This document shows, one piece after another, positions 30,781 through 43,900 of a DNA stretch of 64,000 nucleotides; the first letter of the stretch is position 1; each line of letters opens with the position of its first letter. A model generated the notes under the pieces. It saw only the letters and a program-made list of their open reading frames with translations, had not been told where the DNA came from and searched no databases. Both the position numbers and the translations under genes were made by a program. Source of the DNA: Tachypleus tridentatus (Eukaryota; Arthropoda; Merostomata; Xiphosura; Limulidae); contig NC_134825.1 in NCBI RefSeq assembly GCF_004210375.1, positions 66,021,558-66,085,557 on the forward strand. Reading direction: 5' to 3'.

Positions 30781-32123
30781 TCACTGAAATTTGCAAAATA
30801 CGTCAGCTTTTTCTCTTTCTCTCTTGTTTTTGTTTGTTGTGGTTAGAAACTGTAACCGATCGTGAGTAAACATAATGAAGTACCTTCTACAGAAATGAAT
30901 AAGGCCCTCTCGGGCACAGTGGTAGACTGCTTCTTATCAAATCTAATTAGATTAACTTGCCACGTACAAACAACATGAATGAGCTAAAGAAGTACATACT
31001 GATTCTGAATCAACAGAGCTACACAAATGTAAATGGATTGATCCACACCATTGTGTGGAGTTTTATGAACAATTCATAATGCAGGAATAACTGGCTGAAC
31101 ATTCTGCTGTTTTCAACAGGCGAGGCGCTATTTTACATCAACAGCAAAATGCATTGTTGTTGGACCATTTCCATCGTTTGAATGCAACTGACGAAGGTCA
31201 TCTTGGAATTTTGCATAAATATGTTGGCATGCAAATCGTGGATTTTTTTAAAAAATACAGATTGTATATGCAGTTTAAGCAAGATACTGGGCCACCCTAC
31301 AACGCATTTGATCATTTGGATACTGGACAATACACGGATGTCGCTTTTACTAACAAATGGATAAGACACTGTGGGTCGTGAGATTAACAAACATTCCCTC
31401 TTCATCTTATATTATTACTCTTTTTTCCTGGGGATACATTCAAACATTTAGTTTGCCACATGTTCAAATATATTAGGTCTAAAACAAAGTTACAAAAAGC
31501 ATGATCATTCGTAATATTATCAACGCCATGTAAGCAACAAACTGAACAAGTGACATTATGTTATGGTATCAATAGCCCACATTTCAAATAAATACAAGAA
31601 TTTATGAAAATCATTGTTGTGAGTGAATTTTGCATCACCCTGTACATACAAAACTTTCAATTATTACTTTGATCCAAAAAAGTTACATCGTGCACTGTTG
31701 TAACTGCAATGGTAAAATTGCTCAAACAAATGATACCATTGAAATCATTTATCTATGAACCGCAAAATTGGTTACGTATAATAAAACACTGTTTTCACCA
31801 GAACGATTTATTTATGTACTGCAACACTGGTCAGTTATAGCTGTGCTAGATGACAATAAAATTAACACAAAGCCAGCAACTGACGTCCATAAGTAAAACT
31901 CAGAGTGTTGAATATATAATAAAAAATAAATAAACCATTGTCTTTGAGAAATACTTGGTTTGCAAAGAATAGGTAAGGTTTCTTATTTTTGTCGTTGTTT
32001 TCATGGCAACTACTAAACAAGCCGTTTCGCTGCTTCGTTTAAATGTGCAGAATGACTCATGTTTCAATCTCGAAATTCACCAGTAAAGTCGATGATGGAG
32101 ATAGAGGTTTGATGAGGATTCTG
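30781..32123. other. Gene-free spacer with an unassigned open frame
   Basis: Positions about 30990-31380 read on the plus strand as a coding-like stretch with one stop (…HHCVEFYEQF…, then LLDHFHRLNATDEGHLGILH at 31154 on) ending at 31381. Composition and length suggest a relic of a transposon protein, but I do not recognise the family. The rest shows nothing supportable. Confidence 0.35.
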
Positions 32124-32400
32124 TGTTTGGTTTGTTTTGAATTTCGCGCAAAGCTACTCGAGGGCTATCTGCACTAACCGTCCCTAATTTTGCAGTCTAA
32201 GACTAGAGAGAAGGCAGCTAGTCATCACCACCCATCACCAATTCTCGGGCTACTCTTTTACCAATGAATAGTAGGATTGACCATAACATTGTATCGCCCC
32301 CGCGGTTGAAAGGGCAAGCATGTTTGGTATGATGTGGATTCGAACCCGCAACGTTCAGACTACGAGTTGAGTGCCTTAACCACCTGGCCATGACAGGCCC
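32124..32400 (-). mobile_element. tRNA-derived SINE (family 1), reverse orientation
   Basis: Tail gttttgaatttcgcgcaaag at left, central domain, B-box complement ggattcgaaccc (about 32336-32347), and head ending ccacctggccatgacaggcc at right. The 68-codon minus-strand frame through it is not a gene. Confidence 0.9.
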
Positions 32401-34864
32401 TTTACTGTTGAAAATTAATTTCATTTTACTTTATGAGGGATACATCTAAACACGTGAAAGTAAACATTTTAAATCTAAATCTTGGAAATATAATATTATC
32501 ATGTTAATGGATTGAAAATCAATTTTACCTAAGTATGCAGTCTTGGTTTGCTTTGTAAGCACACCACTTGTCATTGATAACAAAAAATTAAGTTTTCTTA
32601 CAATGATTATTTAAGGACAGTAAGACTGGTAATATATAATAAAATAGTATGGAATAAGAGATTCACTAGAAATAACTGTTTATTTAGTTGTAATATTAAG
32701 TTCAGTTGACAGAGTTGTACTTTCAAGATGGAAAACACAGTTTATGAGTAAGTTTCACCTACTTAAGAGCAGTTTATGAGACTTATTAACAGCTTTTATA
32801 CACAACAGAAATAAAAACTGAACTTAGAATACAATATTGTTAACCAGATTTGAATGTTGAGTACTTTTTATTTATTAACAGTGAATGTAAGAAATAAAAA
32901 AATCAAAAGTTTATTATATTAAAACATTACTCTTATCCATTAAAACAATGTGTTTTAAATTTTTTTTATCTAAAGTTGGTTCTAATGTTTTAATAAAGTT
33001 ACTTGACAAACAAAAAGTTCTTACCATAATATACTAGATATTTAAAGAGTAACAACCATGAAATAAAACAATTGCATTTCATCTACACTTATCTTGTCTT
33101 TTAGTTAATTTGTCATTTACTTTCTTATACTGGTGTAACATTTAACAAAAAAATAGCTGGAAAGTTTAAGCCTCTGAAAACTTTAGGGGTAACATAGTTT
33201 AAAGAACTGCTAATTTTACTCTTCTGTAACTTATATAGGATACACTTTTATTCAGATATATTGTGGCAATATTTTGAAATTTTTCATGCAGGTGTTGTGC
33301 ATGTAGTTGTGCAACACCCTCATTAACATGATGTACAGATGATGTTTCGTCTTCCACATTAGACAAATGTTACAAACTACAATAGTTTTACAGGATATAT
33401 GCTTGCTTAACACTGTTTCTGTGTATTTCCAGAAAGTGAGGTAATACTCATTCCAAGGGGTATCCTACAGCAGAAAATTAGTGACAGTTAACTCAATTTA
33501 CATGATTAACATCCTCAAATATGGTTATTTGGAATGATCAGTAATGTAGGTAATTTCAAACTCTTGGGATATTCCACTAGAACCCTTGTATTTCATTATT
33601 CTTACTTTTAGAAGCCTTTTTTATGCCTCAAAAACCAGTTTTGGAAATAATAAATAGAGAAATAAGTCAGCAAATACAATTCACAAACTATTATAAATAA
33701 AAATACTATTTTTGTTACACTTTTTTTTTTTCTTCTTCTGTCTGCATTATTTCCTTCTCTAAATAACATTCCTGGAATCTGTTAGATAGGAAGGTTAATG
33801 ATAATTACTGCAAGCTAGAACAGAAAAAAACACAATTGCATGAAACACTCCCTGGCATGTCACCAATAATTGGGCACCATAGTTTAGACACAACTCTTAC
33901 CATAAAGATCATCCATTACTATTAATCACCCAGAGTTAGCTGGCTTAAGTACCATACTTTTTTAGTAATATAACAGGCAACTGTCCAATGGTTACATGTG
34001 TTTGTTTTTTTTTAATTGAGAATGGGATAAAACTCACTTAAAAGACAAAAACTTAATTAGTTAAATAAGTCAAATATTAACTTTGACAAAGCAGGGTATT
34101 CAGTTAGGGATTTAATAACAACAGAAATAAAAAGGTGAACATTATCTATGTCTTTTATACAAGACATTTAGTCAAAGTTAAAATAAAATTACAAAAAATA
34201 AAACAGACATCAAATTTGCAGAAAATATTGGACACACAAAAATACTTGGTCAGCTAAAATAAAAAGTAGAAACCATTTAATTTAAAATATATATATATCC
34301 ATTTTATTTAATGTATTTGCAAGTTATATTAGGCCTCTAAAAACTAAACTTGGCTTTCTATTATGGTAGGCTACTATTAAATCAATTAAGTTAATATTTA
34401 TGGTAATTTGTGATGTAGTTAATTTATCACTGGTGCACCATCACAGTGAAAACACGTCAATCTGCTTTAGGCATATCTTATAGCCCATAATTAATTCTTT
34501 AAAAAGAACTATATGCACACTTAAATCAGAATTTACTAGTGATGAGCTGACTATTTCTGTAATATTCATAAAATACATATTATAAAAAAACTTTAGGATT
34601 AAACATACCTAATATATTATGAAAGGCACAATAATATTCCCCATACATACTTGGGATAGGTATGAAAATGACCAATACACATTAAAATGTATCTTTTGAA
34701 ATATTTTGAAAAAGATGCCTTTTACATTCTTTAAAAAAAATCCTTTTATGCATTCCTTATTTTAAAAGATTAAAAACAAACAACAACAACAAAGGTAGGA
34801 TGTATATTGCTCTTTACACATTCTCATTTTCTTATTTATTTTTGTTGTAAATTTATACAGTGGA
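32401..34864 (-). other. 3' flank of DDX19, possibly including its 3' UTR
   Basis: AT-rich sequence beyond the DDX19 stop on the minus strand. An AATAAA lies at 34835-34840, only 25 nt after the stop, and many more AATAAA-like words follow, so the transcript end cannot be fixed. A short hairpin (ggtgttg...caacacc) lies at 33291-33318. No coding exon or named repeat was recognised. Confidence 0.4.
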
Positions 34865-34929
34865 TCAGTCTTGGTTCAGTTTCTCAATTTCATCAACATC
34901 TTCAGCATCCAGTTTTAAAATATTTCTCC
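34865..34929 (-). CDS. DDX19: DDX19 terminal coding exon
   Basis: Too short to stand out as an open frame. The acceptor ttcttttag is followed by GG AGA AAT, with the split G giving [20 protein letters not shown], then D and TGA at 34865-34867. The acidic DxDEIEKL ending matches the family's usual C-terminus. Confidence 0.94.
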
Positions 34930-37900
34930 CTAAAAGAAAAAAATAAATTCTCTGTAAACTTTATCTCTAGCTGTAAAGTAAAGTATGACATACCTAGTCC
35001 TAGCAATAACTTTACAACAGACACAAACCTGCAATCTAAACAAGCCATACCATGCAATTTCTACATTTTATAAACTCATCAGCCAAAGCTTTTAAGATAA
35101 AAAAATAAATATAAGATAGTATACACTTACTTTCTTGTTATTACTCAAATCTAGCATTCTGTACCCTACTAAACATTTAGAAGTTTTAAGAGCTCACCAA
35201 AGTGATCTTCTATTTGCTTCAATAAGGCAAGTGTTCGTGGTCCATCAACCATGTTAATGGCAAGTCCAACCTTTCCAAAACGTCCTGTCCGACCAATTCT
35301 GTGCAGATACGTCTCACAGTCAGCCCTTCCTGCCTGGTCAATAGGGAGGTCAAAGTTGACCACTACAGTTACCTGGTCTATATCAATTCCTGTGTCATAA
35401 AAAATAAAAAGCTAAGTACAAAAATGGCTGGTGTTTTTTTTTTAGAAAATTGCAAAGTTTATACATGGATGTTGCGAGTTTAGGTATTCTAAAGACTTCT
35501 TGGTGATACCAGTGTTGTGAAAGAGTACAAAAGTAACGTCAACATACCTACTATATAACACTAGTTTGTAACATATGGGGAAATTATCCAACCTATGACA
35601 AAGTCAAGTTTAAAGCCTTGATAATGACAGGCTTAAGCTTACTCTCAAGTGTGAGGAAATGCTTCAATTCATTTTCCTTTGCTCAAGAGATATCTAAATT
35701 ACTTAATGCAGACTAATTCATTATAGCCAGATTTGATATTTAGTCTTTATTCACCAACATTCCACTTGAGGAAAGAACTAAAATAATTAATAAACAGTTA
35801 TTCCCCACCAAAAATCCTTTGCACTATAACTTTAACCAACAAAAATTTGAACAGCTTCTTAAACTTGCCCTAAAAACAATCATTTCATTTTTAATGGTCA
35901 TCTTTATGACCAGATAGATGAAGTGGTGATGGAATCACCTCTAGATCTGACCTTAGCAAATATTTTTCTGTTATTATGAACATCAATGGCTGGATAACTG
36001 CTCCTTTTATTACAAATCAGTGTTACATAGCTGATAACACTCTTCTTCTGTCTCACAATACTAATCCCATTCACAAGTTTTTGAAATACCTAAAATCACA
36101 ATATCCACATATAAACTTTACATGTGAGATAGAAAAATACAATTAATTAGTTTTTTTGGATGTTCAAATAAACAATCTCTTTGCCACAGCTATTTACTGC
36201 AAGAAAACATTTACTGGCTTATACACTCATTTTGACAATTTCATACAAGACTTCTTCAACCATAACCCTATTCTTAACAGGGTGTATAACATCTGTCATG
36301 ATGATTTCTATCTTCATTCAGAAATTTCAAAAATTCAAAACATACTGCAAAGTAATGGCTATCCCCTTAATTTCTTACACTCTATCACACAAAAATTTTT
36401 AATAAATAAAATAGAACCTATCAAAAAGTCACACACTATCTCAAAATATCCACTAGTTCTTATCCCTCCTTTCATTGGCAAAGTTTTGAACTCAAACATC
36501 AAATTAAAAAAATAATCAAACATATTACATCAAGTTATGGTTAGTATTTACATCAACATTTAAAATTAAAAATATATTTAAAACCAAAGACATTCCACAC
36601 ACTCTTGTGTTCATAGGTCATACATAAATTAATTTGTAGTAGCTGTAAAGCTAACTATTATGGTAAAATTACACATTACCTGCAGATGCATGCACATGAG
36701 AATTTCAGTAAGAAGCAGATATAAACTAAATAATCGACCTAAGTCTTGTATCAAATTGCACAGTGAGAATGACAAATATCCCATACATCTAGAAAACTTT
36801 TAAAATGTTGATTCTGAAAGCACAATGACAATCTTTATTAAAGAAACCTTTCCATTTTCAATGATCACCTAACAGTAATTAATAACAAGTCCTTCTTGTT
36901 GTCCTTAGTGTAATCAATTCTGGATTCTCAGTTTCTATTTAATATTAAATACTATTTTAAAGATACAGTATTTATATATTTACATTTAAACCTTTCTTTA
37001 TAAATAGATTCTATCAATGTTATTTATTGAACACATGTATTGCCACACATTTCATCATACATACAATTACACTGTTACCTTTGAAATCTGTTCATTCTAA
37101 ACTTCCACCTGAATACAAAACCTTGCTCAATCCTAATGTTGTTTTTTTCATAATTCAAATATTATGAGCTATATTTGTTTTTGAAATCTTAATGCCAATG
37201 ATGTAATTTAAGAAAATCTCAAAATGTCTATCTTAATGACGCTTTTAATATTTATTATAAAACATTGTTTATATATTTGTTTTTGAAATCTTAATGCCAA
37301 TGATGTAATTTAAGAAAATCTCAAAATGTCTATCTTAATGACGCTTTTAATATTTATTATAAAACATTGTTTATATATTTGTTTTTGAAATCTTAATGCC
37401 AATGATGTAATTTAAGAAAATCTCAAAATGTCTATCTTAATGACGCTTTTAATATTTATTATAAAACATTGTTTTCCACATAATACATAATATGTTTAAC
37501 TTGTCCTATACTACAAAAGACAAAAATTATGGTGGTGCAAATACTTTTTGCAAAGCATATTTCTTTTTGTAAAATATATTTCAGTTTTGATCACCTTTAA
37601 AATGTTTATCCAAGGTATTCTAATGACTACCAACAACCTGTTTTTGTTCATCTGTCAGATATTTAGTTTTCACATTTTTGAAATTTAAATTATCCATTCT
37701 CACAAGAACACCAGATTTTACCTTCCATGAGAGTTCTTCATCCTGCATGAATATAAGCATTGTTTATACACCTTCTAGTTTGTTCAACGACTTGGGTTAA
37801 ACTATGTCATTTTATCAAAACAAAATGGAAACTTTTTGATTTCTCATTAAAAAATTCCTGAAGCAGAAACATATTGAACAAAATTTAGTTTTTAAATTTG

Positions 37901-40900
37901 CTTCATCAGGTTTTTCTTTCTCCCTCAAAAAGTTTTCTACATGCCAATTTATTCAAAAATCTGGAAAGAACAATCTGCTTTTATTATGTCTATCTTCTTT
38001 CATTAACTCTGCTGAGCTCAGAAAAGTTGTCTACTATCATTTCTGCTATCTCATTTAGTTCTCTATGTGTTTTTTAAGAGCAATTTAGAACAGGAGGATG
38101 GATCTCAGAATGACAACTACTGAACTAGTATATAATCTTCACAATGAATTCCTTTCTATGGACCATATTGTTCATTTTAACAAATCAAGTGTTACTACAC
38201 CACGTCTGAAAACAGAATTGACTCTTTTCACCATTGTCTTCAATGCCTACCACCTTAGATTTAAATTTACTAAACAAAATGGGAACACTGCCTCTAGTAC
38301 CTCCAGAAAACCCCCAACTTGGCAAGTGTTATGTTTAAAAGCTTTAGATATGTAATATGAGGAACAAAGCTTTTTATTACCCAAACATAACACATTTTTT
38401 TCTATGTCAGTTTTGTCTGTACTGCAATCAATGAGGAAGATTTAATTAACCATATCAGATATATCATAAATGTTAATGATATACTGATAATGCATAAATA
38501 TTAAACTTAAATATATATCATCAAAAGAATAAATCCAATGACAACTGATATAAATTTTTAAATTTACATAAACTGAAAAAATATCAACCAACATACAAGT
38601 TTTCACAGCTATAATATTCATATAAGGCCCATCATCTGTTCATAAAGCTGTACTATTTCTTTTGATTTAGTTATTAAAGTTACTTATAGATTTAGCAGTA
38701 TTACAATTTTAACGAATATGCAGTGAACAAAGATAAGTTTGTTTTTTTATAACATACGTGAAATTTGTTTTGCATTTGTTTTAAGAAGTATAAACCACAT
38801 TTTTAGTCTTTTAAAACTAAGAACATATCGTACTAATGATAACGCTTTTCTGATAAAAATGTCCAAATCCTCTCAGTTTCTTATTAACTATAGGCATTAC
38901 ATAATTCCAACAAGATTATTAAAGATATTAAAGAAGCTAACATCAGAATGTTGAGAACTAAAAATGTCACATAATTTGCTGCACATGTCACAGTCAGCAT
39001 TGTGTTCATTTTAATGAAGTTGTTACAGTTTAAACATTAGAATGTGGAGAACTAAGAATGTCACATAATTTGCTGCATGTTACAGTCAGCATTGTGTTAA
39101 TTTTAATGAAGTTGTTACAGTTTAAACATTAGAATGTGGAGAACTAAAAAATGTCACATAATTTGCTGCACAGTCAGCATTGTGTTCATTTTAATGAAGT
39201 TGTTATAGTTTACTTGAATAGAATGAAAATAATTTATTTTAATCAGCTTAACCTCAAACTTCAGATATCTGTTACTTGGATTCTAAAAAGTAAGTTTATG
39301 CCAAGAACAGAAGGAAAACAGAAAGAGAAAACAAAAAAGAAAAAAATTCCAAAATTTCTGAATTCTAACAAATATCCTTTAGAGTAATATCCAGTTGATT
39401 CAAAAGTATTGATTTCCAAATAAAATACACTGATGTACTGATAAATGTTTGATATATTGATCTGCAGTTTGATCTTGGCACACATTTACATTATAATTGA
39501 AAACGTTATTAGAATTTAAAATTACATACAAGTATGTCTATTTACATTACACTTTAACAGTTGAACATTTCTTGCTTCATTATTCATATACAATTATTTT
39601 CCCTTTAATAAACAATCTAGCATTTCTGTTTAATATTTCCAACTACTACAAATTCTAAAATGTAAAATATCAAATTTGAAACAGAATACACAGGCATTTA
39701 AGATTCAATATAATTTTACCTCTAGCACAAACATTGGTAGTAATGAGGACTTTCTCTTTTCCATCTCTGAACCTATTCAAGACAGCTAATCTTTGATCAA
39801 CCTGCAAGTCTCCTGAAAGTAAAGCTACAGCATGTCCTTCTTTGGTAAGTTTTTCTGACAACCAGGATGCTGTTTTTCTTGTCTATTAAATACATACAAG
39901 TCTGAAAGGTCATGTGGGGTAGAATACAAACACTTTTATAACTATTGTTACAGAAAGTATCTCCTACATGTTGAAAGAAATACAAATAACTGATGTAAGC
40001 TATATAAAATATCATATTTTGTATCAAGATATAACAAAGTATAGGTATTTACGTCATATTAATGACCATATAATTGGCAATGAAGTACAAATTAATCTTA
40101 CCAATGTACAAGTTATTACTCTTACTTTTGTGAATCTAAGTGGACATGTAGTTATATTACATTTATTCACAGTTCTCTTCTTTATCTTTCTTGTTTTTAA
40201 TGCATACAAGTTTTAAGGTGTGTAAAGTACCTATAAATAATATAACTATGATTTTATCACATATACTAGACTGATAAACCTTATTTTTCCTCCTCTCTTG
40301 TTCCAAAACTTTTGCAAAAGAAGATAATTTTGAAGTCTGCTTCATTCTGTTTTGATAGTTTATTTGTTTAAATTTCATAGTAGGTTAACTAACACGAGTC
40401 CATTTAATACAAAATAAGTATCTCTTTAAAAAAAATCTTTTAGCAGAATATCTTTTCATTAAGGCTTAAATTTAAAAAAAAGAATTCCATTGATAATGAA
40501 AGAATGAACGGGGAACATAGCTAAGCATAATAAGACTTCCAAAATTATTAAAACTGTGAATCTTGTAGCACTTACCGGAATATTATGTTGGTTACTTTTT
40601 AATATATATATTCACAAAGACACTTGAATAACTCATTCCAATTTAAAGAAAGCAGCATGGAAAAGCGTATATTGTGTATTGTAAAGAATATTAAAATAAC
40701 TTAAAAGAATATTTTTAGCATAATAATTGTCTCATTTCCAAAAACTTCTGATCAAAATTAACAGCATCCATTTTGAGGTCCTTATCAATGAGGATTTTTC
40801 ATGGTTTACTATCCCAGCAGCTGGGAACTCCAGAGTAGAAAGAGTCTCGCATGCTGCACTCAAAGAGGAGGGGGTTGTATAGGGGAAACCAGAGAATGTG

Positions 40901-43900
40901 CCTAGATCCTCAGGGAGAGAGCTGAAAAAAGGAAACTGGAAAGAGCATACACACACCTGCTGTCAGAAGGGCAAATACATGATAGATGGTAAGGGTAAGG
41001 AGAAAGGCTCCAAGTAGAGCTCCCAGTTTATGAATATACAATAAGAGTAACCATCAAGAGGAAAAGTATGACAGAACACTGAGTGGTCTGGACAAGAATG
41101 CCCACTTAGAACAAAAGTAACACCAAAAAGAAAACTGAAGAAAAAGATATGGGATAAAAGGAGTATTGTCTGTGTGCGACTTGTGAAGGAGTAATGTTTG
41201 AAAACTAAACATTACCATAGTATAGTAAGTTAAGAAAGAATATACAATGATGAAATATTAGCTTCTACAAGTACATGTTGTAACAGATTTATTATTATGT
41301 AATTAGTTTACTATCTATGTTTGTTTCAGTCTAATATATATTCAGAAATGTATCTAACTTATATGGTTAAGTGTACTGCAAAAGTCATGTCTGTTCTCTA
41401 AATTTGTAGAAGATTCTTGAGCATAAGAAACAACAATGTATATATCTAAATAATTACCAGTAACACTGGGCCAATTGAACTTTTCAGAACCTCACCTTAA
41501 AATTTATAAGTTATAACACAAGGAAAGACAGTTTCAATATTGGTGATTTACTACAGTGGGTATATATACAGTTGGAAGTTATAATTGTGCAAATGTTTAT
41601 TAATGGGAAAATACAGATATCTGATCAGGAATATTTACAAATTTCAAACATTATAAACATCAGTGAATTAACTTCAGACGTTAGTATTTCTATTAGGACA
41701 TTAGGTAAATTTACTGGGGAAAAAACAAACAAACTTGAGAGTCAAGAAGCCAACTTTCTTCTCGTCAAGAGAAGTGTAGCTGTGTATCAACATAGAATTA
41801 ATTCATTCATCGTGAACAGTCAATAAAATATTCAGTTCCATACTAAATAAAAGACACGGTATTGTTTATAAAACTTTTGTATATAAATTATTATGTGTAA
41901 TAACCATTATTATAAATTGTATTGTTGTTTGTATATTAAAATATATTTCTGTTAAGAAAGAAAATTGTATCAATCTTGTTGGCAAAACACTTGATACATA
42001 TTAACATTCAATTAACTCCTAAATTCATATTTCTGGTCATTTGAAATAATAATACATTAACATAACAAATCAGAGACTTGTCCTGAGATAAATTATAATA
42101 ATGTAACAATGTTAAGGAATAATGAAAGAGAACTAAATGTAAACATTTTAGTATACACGATAAAAAGAAACCAGACTGAAGCATCATCCACTGTGTGTAA
42201 GGAACTATGAGTTAACAATATATTCTGCGTTATATGTGAGGAAGTAACAAACTAGAAGTAAACATTAATATTTAATTGATTCCTGAAGCAAATGCCAGGT
42301 ATTGCACTAACAGGGAAGAAGAAAAAAAACTACAGATAAAAGGCATATGTAAGGTGGGAAATGTCAAGAACTATTCAGTAGGTAGAAAACTACTGGGTGG
42401 AAATGTCACTCCATTTTGACCTCCTCAACTTCACCTTCAAAATCTGTGAAGGGAAATGTGTTGAAAAGGTGGAAGAGGAGGAAGGCAGCAACATGGATCC
42501 CACCACGTTAGATGATGTTACGTTACTGTTTGTTTTACAGTAATTGCTTGTCACAATGTAACAAGTAAAGAACTCTCTACCTTCTTGGAAACTGTGATTA
42601 AACCTGTATTTAGATCAGGGAAAAATAATTCACATTAACCCTTTTGCCATGGGTATCCTATACTGTGCATGACACAAGGTTTTAGTTTTGTTTTATTAAA
42701 CTACTTTTTCTTTATATTATACTAATTAGTATAGCACAAAATCTTAGCTAATAATCCATATTCTAATAGTATACAAGTTTAAAGTTCTTAATTTTATAAG
42801 GTAATATTTACGTTAATCCCGAACTTCCCCTTGTGCGACACATTTCTTCTAGGTGTCTTGTCTCTATTTTTTCACCCCCCTTAGAAATTATGAAATTAAA
42901 TGTAAATTACCCACTATAAAATTGTCATTGTTCAAACAAACCATAATCTTTATAGATTTCAATTTTGTTTGGTTACAGACCTATAAAATAGAAAATAAGA
43001 CCCTTCTGTCACCTCCACATGTCAAAGGATTTGTTAAAAGTTCCCTTTTGTATTTAATTATATATTACCTGTAACTAATAGAAAGTCAGGGTTTTCATCT
43101 ATTAAATGATGTATACTATAATGTTGTGTTCTAAACACAGAATAGTAAACTTCACTTCAGGAATGACGATAGCTTGAATTAATTTGTAATGAATCTTGTG
43201 GCATAGTTAGAAAGCTAGAAGAATTGCGATTGTTAGAGAAAATTGTCTGCTTTTTGCATGTTATTAGTGTGCTTTTTGGTGCATTACTTAGTTAAATAAA
43301 AATTATTTAATGCATTACTACCATTATTATAAAAAAATTAGGCTTAAGTGTCATTGATAATCAACAGCAAAAAAAACTTGGGTAAGTTCTTTATTCCTTG
43401 TTTTTCATGTTAATTCTTTATAAGCAAAATAAATAATAATAATATAATAAAATTATTTCATGAGGCATGCATGCAAGTAGCTCATTGGGTAATGTAATTC
43501 AAAAGTGTAAAATAAGCTGCACATTATCAAAGTGATTTACAACTTATAATAACACAAATAGTAGTAAGACACAGTTCAAAGGGCAATAAAACAATAAAAT
43601 TTAATTATAAATAGATGCATACTGTTAGGAGCTTAAAGTTACTTAGGATAAACTAAGTAGTTTCATTTTCCCTTTGAATTAACTCTAGAAAGACAAGGAA
43701 AATAATTTAGATTTCTTTAATTTTTTTGTTTTGGTGGTTATGAGGTCAGTCAAATTGACCAACCTTTTATAGAGTTAAAGAAAATAAGAGACAAAAATAC
43801 ATGTTTTACTGAAAACAAATACTTGAAATATATTTAAGAGGTTTTAAAGATTACATAAATGAAATTTGAGAGTTTTGAGATGAAGAAAAGAATCTTTAAT

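Noticed and set aside
42406-42443. Possible terminal exon on the minus strand ending [12 protein letters not shown] and a stop
   Set aside because: The acceptor (cacatttcccttcacag) is good, but there is no upstream exon to join and the phase is unknown. Probably chance or part of decayed repeat material.
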